Shown here: in pieces, positions 50,640 through 60,553 of the stretch
How the letters are laid out: each line of letters begins with the position of its first letter
How positions within the stretch are numbered: the first letter of the stretch is position 1
Made by a program: the position numbers and the translations under genes
Notes under the pieces: model-generated
What the model saw: the letters and a program-made list of their open reading frames with translations, nothing else
Databases searched by the model: none
What the model was told of the DNA's origin: nothing
DNA from: Ricinus communis
Lineage: Eukaryota; Streptophyta; Magnoliopsida; Malpighiales; Euphorbiaceae
Reading direction: 5' to 3'
NCBI RefSeq assembly: GCF_019578655.1
Contig: NC_063258.1
Span: forward strand, 27,594,802 to 27,658,801
Length of the DNA: 64,000 nt

Positions 50640-51250
50640 TTTAAGCAAAGCAAGCGAAAATTCTGCCAGAAATGAGATTGGCGTGTGTGGTATAGCATGA
50701 ATCTGGATCAATAAATTTGATGAAATGGAACCCACATGACAGGACTGTGTGCTTGTTCGTATCCATGCAACAACCGATGCAAAAAAATCAACATTGAAAT
50801 CGCTGAGATGAAACTTACATGGAGAAGGGGAGATGGATATTCTGATCCAATTCGATTAGAGCACAGTGATGATAGGAAGATATGGTGCAAAATGTAGATG
50901 ACAAAACAACAAAAATGTGGGACTATAGACGCATATGTGGATCATATATTGATCAGGCTGATACCCTTGTCGTGCGATTCCTGCACATATAGAGCTCCAA
51001 GACTTTTAAATACTGATAAGACCTCTTTTGTTTTCGTCTACCGCTGCTATTAATTCTGCCACTTGCTATTGCTGTTTTCCTTCATCTTAGGGCATTCTAT
51101 CATTATAGCCATTATCTGCCTTTGCTTGCTTCCTATATTATATCATATATAGGGGACCCAAATCAAGCGACTTTAAGTCGATAATTTCTATTGCACTTCT
51201 TGATTTCTCTTATACAAATAAAAGTACGTTATAATGATGTATATTTCTCA
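50640..51250. repeat. non-coding repeat unit A
   Basis: First of four related direct units. Blocks shared with B, C and D: AATGGAACCCAC, AAAACAACAAAAATGTGGGA, TCGTGCGATTCCTGCACAT and ACTGATAAGACCTCTTTTGT. It is closest to unit B (55720-56350), with which it also shares CTTACATGGAGAAGGGGAGA-like and GGGGACCCAAATCAAGC-like blocks over its full length. No conserved reading frame. Confidence 0.8.
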
Positions 51251-51599
51251 TATAATTTTAAATTTATCAAAATTAAATAGAAAAGGATATGCGAGTTAAC
51301 AAATAACTTTTTTTAGCATTTTATGTTAATAAAGTTATTCATCATTATTTGTCTTAATATCGTTTTAAGGAATTATTTGATTTTTATGGCTCTCTATAGG
51401 CTAATCATGTCTAACGTGATCTTAAAAATTAATTATTAATTGGGTTTAATTTGGTATTGGAGTGGTGTCCGTGGCTATTAGGCCTTAAACTTATTTCAAG
51501 GACTTCAAAGTTGTATCTATGATTCAAAAGACATTGTTTATAAGACATGAAATTAATATTTGTCTATATGGCATGAAATTGACGTTTCTATGTCGTATA

Positions 51600-52265
51600 T
51601 TTCATATGGCACGCATTTGTTGGGCAGGCCTGCAATAAGAAATAGATTGCATTTGAGCAATATAAGCAAAGAAATTGCAGTTAAGGTTTAACATTACCTA
51701 TGATATATAAATAAGCAAATGGAAGATTCAAACTAAGAGAGGTTGAATTTTCTCATATTCTGTAGCTAAGTACTATAGATGATTCTCTGTCCAGGCAATT
51801 CCATGCAGAAAGTTCATATAGCATTCATGAACTTGGATAAAGAAAATTTGTTTAGATCTGATGGAAATGGAACCCGCAAGACAGAACTGGGGTCTAGCTT
51901 GCGGTACTTGGGCGAATTCATGCAAAAGTTCAGTACTAAGGCGCAACTTAAGATAGTAAGTAATTATACGCTGCAAACAAAGCTGAGTACAGTCATAATG
52001 AATAAGAAGCATACGTACAAAACAACAAATTTGTGGGACTAAATAGACTGGTAATCCCCTTGTGCGCTTCCTGCACACACACACACACACATACATATAT
52101 ATATGTGTTTCCAGACCTTTCAAATACTGACACGACCTCTTTTATTTTGAGGACTTTTTTCTCGTTTCCTCAATCTAGCAGTAAAAATAAAATTTTGGAC
52201 CCGAATCAACCATCTATTTTGTGTGTTTCTTAATATACATGCAATTTGGAAGATAATTTCTTTAG
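51600..52265. repeat. non-coding repeat unit C
   Basis: Closest to unit D (58285-59105): shared GGTTGAATTTTCTCATATTC, GATGATTCTCTGTCCAGG, CATACGTACAAAACAACAAA and GGGACTAAATAGACTGGTAA. It is related to A and B through the GGAACC, GTGGGACT, GTGCGCTTCCTGCAC and ACTGACACGACCTC blocks. A CA/TA microsatellite replaces part of the unit at about 52075-52105. The frame at 51779-52042 is not conserved in the other units. Confidence 0.8.
51783..51886 (-). ncRNA. candidate hairpin RNA in unit C
   Basis: On the minus strand, TTCTGTCTTGCGGGTTCCAT (51886-51867) can pair with ATGGAATTGCCTGG then ACAGAGAA (51804-51783): TTC, TGTC and TTCCAT pair fully, with wobbles and a two-base bulge between, leaving a 62-nt loop. 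Pairing is poorer on the plus strand. A matching hairpin exists in unit D. The size fits a small MIRNA-like foldback, but I recognise no known miRNA and have no expression evidence. Confidence 0.3.
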
Positions 52266-52429
52266 GCGGTCATGGTTTTTCTTTATACTATGCAATGCAA
52301 CGATGGATTTGCCCATGCATGTAAAATTGCTATGAAATTAAATTTACATGTCACCTTATAAAGAAATTATATATGTTGAACTTAAATGGGTATGGAAATT
52401 CAGTTAATGAACTAATTTGAGCCATAAAG

Positions 52430-52925
52430 ATAAGGACTTTGAGAGGGGAAAGACCAAGGATTTCACTTTCACCTTTAAAGGGCATGTAGTCAAACAAGAG
52501 TCATTTTGTTCAGCTATCAAAATTATGTTAAGGGGTACTCAGATCCTAACATAATAAGGTATCAAAGGTGTGTTAGGCAAGGCAGCAAAGACTAGATTTT
52601 AGGTGTTGACCACACTGTAAAATCCCTAAACTGATAAATAGAGATCACCACCTCATTACAAATTGCCATGCCATTTTCATCTCTGTCAAAATAAGTGTAT
52701 AGTATATATAGCCCGCTGTATAATGCAATTCGAATGCAACCTGCAAAAATAACTTGTATTTGAGGATATTGGCAGCAGGCTGCATGTGTCAACTTCTGAT
52801 TTGGTGTTTTAATAAAAGGCTTGTCTTCCAGCAAACCCAACAGAGAAATCAAATTCAAAGACCAAACATGCCTGAACTTTTGAGACAATGGCCACAGCAC
52901 ACCAATCAATATTCTTTAAGCTCAT
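52430..52925. repeat. non-coding repeat block E1
   Basis: Matches block E2 (59735-60155) in order: CAAACAAGAGTCATTT, TGACCACACTG then AAAATCCCTAAA, ATGCCATTTTCA, CTTCCAGCAAA then CCCAACAGAGAAAT, CAAAGACCAAACATG or GAAGACCAAACATG, TGAACTTTTGAGACAA and TGGCCACA. It follows unit C as E2 follows unit D. Confidence 0.85.
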
Positions 52926-54332
52926 TACTCTAAATATGTAATTAAGCTTTTCATAATAATAATAAAATAATAAATGATGGATCATAACAATGGCAGAAGT
53001 TAAAGAGTATTAGAGCGCGGACAGTACTAGAGCTAGAAATTTATATGAAGGGACTAATTAAATTTCATCCTTATTACGTATGGTATTAAGAGAAGTTTAG
53101 AGAAAATTAATTATCAAACTCTTAGCGGACAAAAAACACCAGAGTAAGATTAAAATTTTCAAAAATATGTGGCTGAGATGGAAAAATTAATAAATATATA
53201 CATGAAGACTAAAAATTTCTGGAAGTTAGGGCCTAGAACTACAAATCTAATTTGATTCCTACCATAACTTAAAGAACACATTTGTGTATGTATATGTACA
53301 TGATTCGATTACCATTTTCCACGAATCAAAATAAAGAATGGCTGCTAGTTAGAGACAGCTCATGTTGTAAGGCTATGAGGGTGCAAAGGGTTATGGGTGA
53401 GCCAATGAAACCCAAGAGAAGCTATAAAATAAAGAGAGAAGGCGAGGTAATAAAAGATTATAAGCACTTTATTTGTCTTCCTCAGGGAAACATGGCATGC
53501 TAATTGGAGAAAATACCAAGACCCGACATATAGAAGGATGAACAAATCATTAAACGAAACCCTAACATGAAGAGGCTCTAGCTGTATGTATAAACAGTAA
53601 AACATAGAGACTATTCGAAGTCATACATGTACAGACAGTATATGCAAATGGTCTTAAAAAAAGATAAGGGGACAATAAATTAAGAAAGAGAGATAATAAA
53701 TATGAGGAAATTAAAGGATGGAAAGAATGGAGAGTAGTTCTCTCCAAAGTGTAGCCATGTGAGAAGCATTATGCTGTAGAATGACGCTGCAAAATTAATG
53801 TTCACATAATGTAGTCTTCAAATACATTCTTTATATATAACTGTCCTATATTAGGAATGGCAAACACGATCCCTTCCATTTCTTGAACGAGGCAAATGTG
53901 TATGTGGGGAATCAAAGATATACATCCATTAATCTATCTCCTGTTTTCATTACCTCACATAATCCATATTGCCTACATGACCATAAAATATCTGTGGGAA
54001 ATCAAGACAAACATCTTTTGATCCTCTATATTCTATGTAAGCACGTCTTCTTTTTTTTCTTTTTTCTTTTTTCTCCTTGTCTTCGTACGAACTGTTTCGA
54101 GTGAGCAATTACACCAAGTCTTGCATTCTTGTAGTTTCCCCTTATGAGCATTAGTGGATTAGTGCTAATTGTTGCAGTAAGTAGCTAGAATAACAATCAT
54201 ATACACATATATATGAGTAGGCCAAAAATAATCTCTTTATGGAGTTTTCTTTTCCCTTCAAATGACCATTCATGAGTGCCAATTATTTACTTATCCTCTT
54301 CACCTGACAATAACTCTTCCATATTATGTACA
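52926..54332. other. intergenic between the duplicated halves
   Basis: No recognisable gene. A 73-codon plus frame at 53282-53503 (contains KPKRSYKIKREGEVIKDY) has a plausible composition but no family match or conserved partner. Confidence 0.4.
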
Positions 54333-54341
54333 TATATAATT
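54333..54341. repeat. 9-bp target-site duplication, left
   Basis: TATATAATT directly abuts the left end of the element at 54342 and is repeated exactly at 55412-55420. Nine bases is the length made by Mutator-like transposases. Confidence 0.85.
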
Positions 54342-54600
54342 GGAAAAACGATCCCAGATACCCCGACCTTTAATCATTTTTGCGAATCTACCCTCACCTT
54401 TATAACTTATCAATTCTCTCCACCATGTTTGCGTATTGTATCATTTCTACCCACCTGCGTTTTGGCGTGTGCCACTAATGACATGGCGTCCACATGTAGC
54501 TCTACATGTTTGTCTACGTGGCTGAGGACATTGAAGTACTTCAAAACTCACTGTTTTTTCCCCAATTCTATCCTCAAATCTAATTTCTAGGGTTTACAAT
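54342..54600 (+). repeat. left terminal inverted repeat of the Pack-MULE
   Basis: About 255 bp pairing with 55158-55411. It includes the ACGTGG and GGGTTTACAAT motifs near its inner end. Confidence 0.9.
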
Positions 54601-54636
54601 TACAATACAACTAATAACTTCCAACAACACCAATTG

Positions 54637-55124
54637 CTAAATAGCCAGAACAACAGGATTAATAGGTGGGTTAGGTCCAAACACTGCATTAGCTATAGTA
54701 ATGACGCCGGGATTCTGACTGCTCAAACCAGCAAAAGCTACTGTATTCGTCTTTGCAAGATTGAACTGGAAGTGAATCAGACCAATTGGGAACACAAAAA
54801 CATCTCCTGGGTATAGCACTTTTGAGACTAAGCGATTAAGGTTTGATGTAACAAAGCCGACATAAAGAGTTCTTTCAATGACCACAAGAATTTCTGTTGC
54901 TCAAGGGTGAGTGTGCAGAGGGTTTAAGCCACCATTTGCTGCATAGTCAAGACGAGCAAGAGAAATACCAAGTGTATTAAGGCCTGCAATTTGATCGACA
55001 TTTAAGAGAGTGACATTTACTCCATTTTGGTTTGCAGTATCCCTTGGGATGTTAAATCCAGAAAAGAAGAAGTATTCAGCTACGGTAAGATTTGGGTTTT
55101 TGCAGAATTTCCCATTGACAAACA
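54637..55124 (-). pseudogene. captured germin-like protein fragment
   Basis: The minus strand begins with an intron acceptor TGTTGCAG and then exon 2 of a germin-like gene: [35 protein letters not shown], germin box 1 HTHP, then [10 protein letters not shown], and box 2 [30 protein letters not shown] and NPPIN. Germin-like proteins are secreted cupin metalloproteins of the cell wall. A TGA (at about 54901) replaces the usual Arg codon right after HTHP, consistent with one CGA-to-TGA change in the same frame. The signal-peptide exon and the last 25 or so residues are missing, so the copy is non-functional and was probably captured as a genomic piece with part of its intron. Confidence 0.88.
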
Positions 55125-55157
55125 CTGCAACATTTAATTAACAAATAAACCCTAGAA

Positions 55158-55411
55158 ATTGTAAACCCTAGAAATTAGAATTGGGAATAGAATTGGGGAA
55201 GAAACAGTGAGTTTTGAGGTACTTCAATATCCTCAGCCACGTAGACAAACATGTAGAGCCACGTGTGGACGTCATGCCATTAGTGGCACACGCCAAAACG
55301 CGGGTGGGTAGAAATAATACAATATGCAAACATGGTGGAGCAAATTGATAAGTTTTAAAGGTGAAGATTCGCAAAAACGGTTAAAGGTCGGGGTATTTGG
55401 GATCGTTTTCC
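55158..55411 (-). repeat. right terminal inverted repeat of the Pack-MULE
   Basis: Reverse complement of 54342-54600 with scattered differences. The inner edge has an extra short copy of the CCCTAGAAATT motif. Confidence 0.9.
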
Positions 55412-55420
55412 TATATAATT
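55412..55420. repeat. 9-bp target-site duplication, right
   Basis: TATATAATT, identical to 54333-54341. Confidence 0.85.
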
Positions 55421-55719
55421 ACATATACTTTATCAAGAAAAAGATATATGCATGAAAATTCGATGCTTTAACGTAACGGTAAGATGAAATTATTTTAAGA
55501 GTGCTTGTATGTATTAAACACTATAAACCCAATTGATTTTGTGTATTAAAAAAATAAATTTAGAATTTCTTTATTTAATAAATTGATTTCATTATCTTAT
55601 GATACTTTTTCAAATTTAATTTTTAACGATCAATTTATTTATCTATTAAATAGTTTTTAAAATTCTGAAAGAAAATATGATCATATCGTGCAAAAACAGT
55701 TCTAAACGAGTTCTACACG

Positions 55720-56350
55720 ATTGTTATTCAAGCAAAGTAGGCAGAAAGTCCGACAAAATTGAAATTGGTGTATGCAATATAGCATGAATTTTGGATCAAA
55801 AAGTTCGATGGATTTGATGGGAATGGAACCCACAATTGACTGTTTGCTTGGGCGTATCCATGCAATAGCCAAGGCAAAAATCAACATTGAATGCTGAGAG
55901 GAGATTTACATGGAGAAGGGGAGATGGATTTTCTGTTCCAATTCAATAAGAGAACAGTGATGATAGAAAGATATATGGTGCAAATTGTACATGAGAAAAC
56001 AACAAAATTGTGGGACTTTAAGACTGATTTCAAGCAGCTGGTACCCCCCCCTCGTGCAATTCCTGCACATAGAGGTTTCAAGACTTTTAATTACTGACAA
56101 GACCTCTTTTGTTTTCCTCTAGCAGTAGTACTACTTTTACCATCGGAGATTGCTGCCTCAATATGGCCTTCTACCATTAAAACCATTATCTTTGTTTGCT
56201 TCCTTTACTGGCCTCAATCCCTCTTCCAATATTGTATTATGGGGACCCAAATCAAGCAACTTTTGTAGATGTTTCCTTTTTCAAGTTCTTGGTCTCTCTT
56301 ATACAAACCAAAGTACAACGTAATGATGCATTTTTCCTGTCTAACATTAT
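55720..56350. repeat. non-coding repeat unit B
   Basis: Aligns with unit A over its whole length: CAAGCAAAG, GGTATAGCATGAAT-like, GGAATGGAACCCACA, TATCCATGCAA, AAATCAACATTGAA, ACATGGAGAAGGGGAGATGG, GAACAGTGATGATAG, GGTGCAAA, AAAACAACAAAA, TCCTGCACATAGAG, CAAGACTTTTAA and AGACCTCTTTTGTTTTC. The minus strand has complementary arms CAAGCAAA and TTTGCTTG that could close a foldback. No conserved reading frame. Confidence 0.82.
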
Positions 56351-57558
56351 AGCTTTAATTTATCATTATCATCTACAGACATATGTGCGATAAATAGTTT
56401 GTGGAAATCATAAATGATACTAAAGTTATTGTCAAAACTAATATATAGACCTAATTAACTATCAGAGGCAATGATGGACCCAACGGCGCCGAGAGAATCA
56501 TACGTCTTCAAAGTTTTAATTTATTATATTGCTAATTTAGATATAAAATAAGATTGACTTCGTCAGTTTAATTTCTTTTTTTTTTTTTTTGAAGAAAAAA
56601 ATGAAAGGAATTATTGAGACCAACTATTTAAAATTTAAAAGATTAGGTTTAGTTTTATGGGCCACAGAAAACTTGCTCAACTTCTTTAAATTAATTCGAA
56701 AATTATGTTATCAAGTTGATTAATGGACTAATTTAAGAGTTTTCTTTGACTGACCCTAATGTAAATGTTAGTTCTGTCATAGTTCAAGACAACTCATAAA
56801 CTTAACCTAACTCTATGAAGAAAATGTGAAATATTATCTTTACCCATTTGATCACAGCTGCCAAGTGAAGCTACTATATTCGTATCACTTCTACTTTCAC
56901 ATATTTGATAATTTTTACAAAGCAACAAAGACAGTGGTAAAATATTAATATAAACTGCATATTATGAACGGGCTCTTAAGAAAAAGAAAGAAAGAAAAAT
57001 CCTAGCTCGGTCGCTGATGAGAGAATCTTGAGCAGCCCAACTCGTGATCTTTGAATATTGTTCTTGTGTTGGCAGGTCATTAAGCAACCATGACAAATGA
57101 GGCAAAAGGCGGGGACTTTGAGGATAGATCCAATCCAGGCCTTATTTTCAGTTGCTTATCCTACAGCCTACATGCCCTAAAATATATTTGAGAAATGAAG
57201 CCGTCATATCATTGGATAATAATTACCTATATTTATATGTGTGCATACAAGGACAATTTAATTATGGAGGAGCAAGATGGGAAGTTTGAATTTTCGAATG
57301 ATGATTGGCTGGAAGATAATGTAAAGGAAACAAGATATATATAAGTCAATTATAGTTTACATAAAAATGTCTTTTGTTGCTTATGTTTGCGTTGTCCACT
57401 TGGTCAATTACACCATAGGGGGACAGGGATAGAATGCAATTTCAAACATTATATCTTATTCCTTCTACTTTAATTTCCATTGCCCTTTTCTCATCGTTTA
57501 GTATTGTAGTTTACATATCAAAATGGTAAAAAGTGGGAGTCACTTGTTAATGCTATGT

Positions 57559-57592
<34 letters not shown>

Positions 57593-58284
57593 TGCTCGAG
57601 GATTTTGAAATTGTATTTATGACAAGAATAAAAGACATCGAATAGAAATATCTATTTATAAAAATATACACTTAATCTTATTATATGATTGTTTATGTTA
57701 TTAATATTTTTACTCTAAGGTTTCTATTAGTTTTGGACTAGCAACAAGACTCATCGTTAAATGAATGGAACCCCAAGGAAGATTTGATTTGAGCTGGTGG
57801 AATTGAAATGAATCCCACTAAAAGTAAGTCTATTCTCCTGCATCATAATAATGAACTACTTATTCATCATACTTTCTTATAAATACTAATCTCTTTGATG
57901 AAAACAGGAGTTGAATTGAGTATCAATTTAGCTTGTTAATTTGAGACTTGAGAACGTAAATTTCATTATTGTCTCAAATTATCTCAAGCTTTCCTTCAGC
58001 TACTATAACTTATCAGTTAGATTTCTGAAACATCCCCTCAAAAAACTGTCATCAGAATATACATGTCAACAAACAAACATTACTCATCTTTTCTTCTATA
58101 TGTTAACTTCCAGGATCTCAATTTATATCTTAAGAGCACTAAACTAAAGAAATTGAACCTACCTCATCATAGATACATGAAAAATCCTTCTACATCTGCG
58201 CATTGTTTATTCGGCCTTTCATATAGCATGAATTTAATGTTCACATGGCCTTTCTTTCATAAGGCATAATGTTTGTTGATATGG
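56351..58284. other. intergenic between units B and D
   Basis: About 1.9 kb not present between A and C, so it is an insertion or expansion in the second half. It contains a T run at 56577-56592 and a TA microsatellite. No gene is recognised. Confidence 0.4.
57561..57589. repeat. TA microsatellite
   Basis: An uninterrupted TA run. Confidence 0.9.
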
Positions 58285-58332
58285 AATGAAACTTTGGGCA
58301 GCCTGCAATAAGAAATTATTTCATTTGAGTGA

Positions 58333-58382
<50 letters not shown>

Positions 58383-59105
58383 ATATCGATTCGCAATATA
58401 AATAAAGAAAATTGCAACTATATCAGGTTTAACACTACATGTGATATATAAATTAAGCAGTGAAAACTTCGAACTGAAAAAAGAGGTTGAATTTTCTCAT
58501 ATTCAGTAGCCAAGTACTATAGATGATTCTCTGTCCAGGAAACTCCATGCAGAAGTTCACCAAAATTGAAATTGACATGTGAGATATAGCTAGCAAAGTT
58601 TTGATGAGATCTGATGGGAATGGAACCAACAAGACAGAACAGGGGTCTAGTCTGCGTTACTGGGGCATATTCATGCAGAAACTCAGCACTAAAATGCAAA
58701 TTAAGATAGTGAGAGATTTACATAGAGAAGGGGATATAAATTATATGCTGCTGCAATGAAAGAAGAGTACAGTAAAATATTAACAGAGAAGTATACGTAC
58801 AAAACAACAAATCTGTGGGACTAAATAGACTGGTAATCCCCTCGTGCGCTTCCTGTACATATATATATGTGGTGAAAGCTAGGGTTTTCATGACCTTTCA
58901 AATGCTGACAAAGACCTCTTCTGTTTTCCTTTCTGAGCTTCTTCTATTAACTATTAGTCATTCCTCTTGTTGGATTCCTTTGATGCCCTCCTCTTTTTTG
59001 AAATATCCATATTATAGGGACCAGAATCAAGCGCCTATTTTTGTGTGTGTTGCTTTTCCAATGTAGAAGCAATTTGGAAAACAATTTCTTTAGGATTTGC
59101 ACGTG
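58285..59105. repeat. non-coding repeat unit D
   Basis: Aligns with unit C from GGGCAG..CCTGCAATAAGAAAT to ATTTTTGTGTGTGTTGC. It carries a long TA/TATG microsatellite (58334-58386) near its left end that C lacks. It retains the blocks common to all four units and ACATAGAGAAGGGGAT, which C lost but A and B keep, so D preserves more of the ancestral unit. Confidence 0.82.
58527..58639 (-). ncRNA. candidate hairpin RNA in unit D
   Basis: On the minus strand TTCTGTCTTGTTGGTTCCAT (58639-58620) can pair with ATGGAGTTTCCTGG then ACAGAGAA (58548-58527), with the same outline as in unit C. Arm differences between C and D change some pairs to wobbles without opening the stem ends. No known miRNA was recognised. 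Confidence 0.3.
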
Positions 59106-59734
59106 TAGTGGTATGATCTTTAGGATGTGTTGCTTTTGCTTATGTTGCAGTACAATAAATGAAATGCAATGATATAAAGATTTGCCCATCTTGGAGCATA
59201 AATACATGCATTCAATTGGAGATTGGTGTGCCACACAAATGAAGAGATAACAAACAAGTTAGCGTATATGAGAGAGAGTAGAGCCTTTTGGCTTATGGTT
59301 TGTGGTTTTTGAGGCAAGCTTTGCTTGCATGTGAGGAATATACGGAGGAGCTATTGTTAAAATTAATAGAAGGCAACTTTTACATGTATTATTGTTGTCA
59401 GTGTAGTAGATGTTTATATGAGAATGGCAAAATTCTAATCCCATTTAATGTAGATGATTGGGGATGTAGGTCTATTCAGAGACCGGGCCACGTTATAATT
59501 TTTGTGTTGTTTTCTGAATGTTTTATTTTATTTTATTTTTTAATAGGAAATAACTTATTACATGAACAGTTATAGAATGACTCGTTAAATAGTTATCTCT
59601 TTTGTAGATTATGTACTAATTCAGTTGTTTATATTTCTATTTTATAAATAATGACTTGTATATAATATCAATTATTCTCTTATTCCTAACAGTAATTAGT
59701 ATTAACAAAAAATAAAAGTTGGAGTCATTTGAGC

Positions 59735-60155
59735 TAAGGGAAAAAGCAATTAGAATTCACCCTTCAAAGGACATACAATCGAATCAAACAAGAGTCATTT
59801 GTGAGGCATGTAAACACAAGCCCCAATCGGTCCCTCCCTTCTAGGCAAAGACAGGTCAATTACTACGTGTTGGTCATGTGAGCTAGATTTTGGGTGGTGA
59901 CCACACTGAAAAATCCCTAAAATGTATGCCATTTTCAGCTAAACTATATATTCTATCGATGAGAGTACAGTATAGCCTGTTGTATAATACCAAAATTGAA
60001 TCGTAGGAGCAGGGTGCCATGTGTCGACTGCTGATTCAGTGCACAATTTGGTGTTTTGGTCTTCCAGCAAAACCCAACAGAGAAATTGAAGACCAAACAT
60101 GTCTGAACTTTTGAGACAAATGGCCACACCAATCAAATATTCTTGGAGCTAATTA
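59735..60155. repeat. non-coding repeat block E2
   Basis: Counterpart of E1 (52430-52925), following unit D. Shared blocks include ACAAGAGTCATTT, GTGACCACACTG, ATGCCATTTTCA, CTGAACTTTTGAGACAA and CACACCAATCAA. It ends about 400 bp from the 3' end of the MATE gene. Confidence 0.85.
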
Positions 60156-60553
60156 TTTCTCATGTTCTTACTTTTACCTCTATAAGTGACTAACATAAAC
60201 AAGTTACTAAAGTAAATCAAAACTGTTAGTACTGTGTTTAATTTGGACACGAACTGTTCCTTGTCAAATGGAAACTGTAATAACTCCAAAATTGATTAAT
60301 GCTTCAAGTGACTGATCATGCTTTTAAATTTAAAAGCTCAATTTGACTATGAATTCGACGATAAGTTCAAAATTTCTCATTTATATTCTTTGTTAAAAAA
60401 TACTATTCCTGCCCAGAAATAATAATTACATTACACAATAAACCCCAAAGGGGCAAAAAAGAAAAAATCAAAACAATAGTTTTTTTCTTAAAAAGAGAAA
60501 AGAAAAGAGTAGGCAACAAATTTTTCATTTAACTATTGAAGAAGATACCAAGG

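Larger units (their letters stand above)
54342..55411. mobile_element. Pack-MULE (Mutator-like element carrying a germin-like gene piece)
   Basis: A complete 1070-bp element. Its ends are long inverted repeats: 54342-54600 and 55158-55411, both beginning (outward in) GGAAAA-CGATCCCA and sharing TACCCCGACCTTTAA, GTTTTGGCGTGTGCCACTAA and GTTTGTCTACGTGGCTGAGG, about 90% alike by eye. An exact 9-bp direct repeat, TATATAATT, flanks it. The interior lacks transposase but holds a minus-strand germin-like fragment starting at an intron acceptor. TIR length, 9-bp duplication and captured host gene piece define a Pack-MULE. The perfect target duplication suggests fairly recent insertion. It lies between two duplicated blocks (E1 and unit B). 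Confidence 0.92.

Noticed and set aside
51867..51886. miR482/miR2118 resemblance of TCTTGCGGGTTCCAT
   Set aside because: Only the first six bases and a TTCCA core match, the CCATTCC end is absent, and the other arm does not fit the family.
51779..52042. 87-codon frame in unit C as a protein gene
   Set aside because: The frame is not preserved in unit D or in A and B, where indels shift it; the DNA blocks are conserved, not the peptide.
53282..53503. 73-codon basic frame as a small peptide gene
   Set aside because: No known peptide family, signal peptide or conserved copy; left as unassigned.
54276..54590. 104-codon frame (and its partner at 55168-55374, minus) as genes
   Set aside because: Both are the two inverted-repeat arms of the Pack-MULE read in the same sense, so their similarity reflects the TIR.
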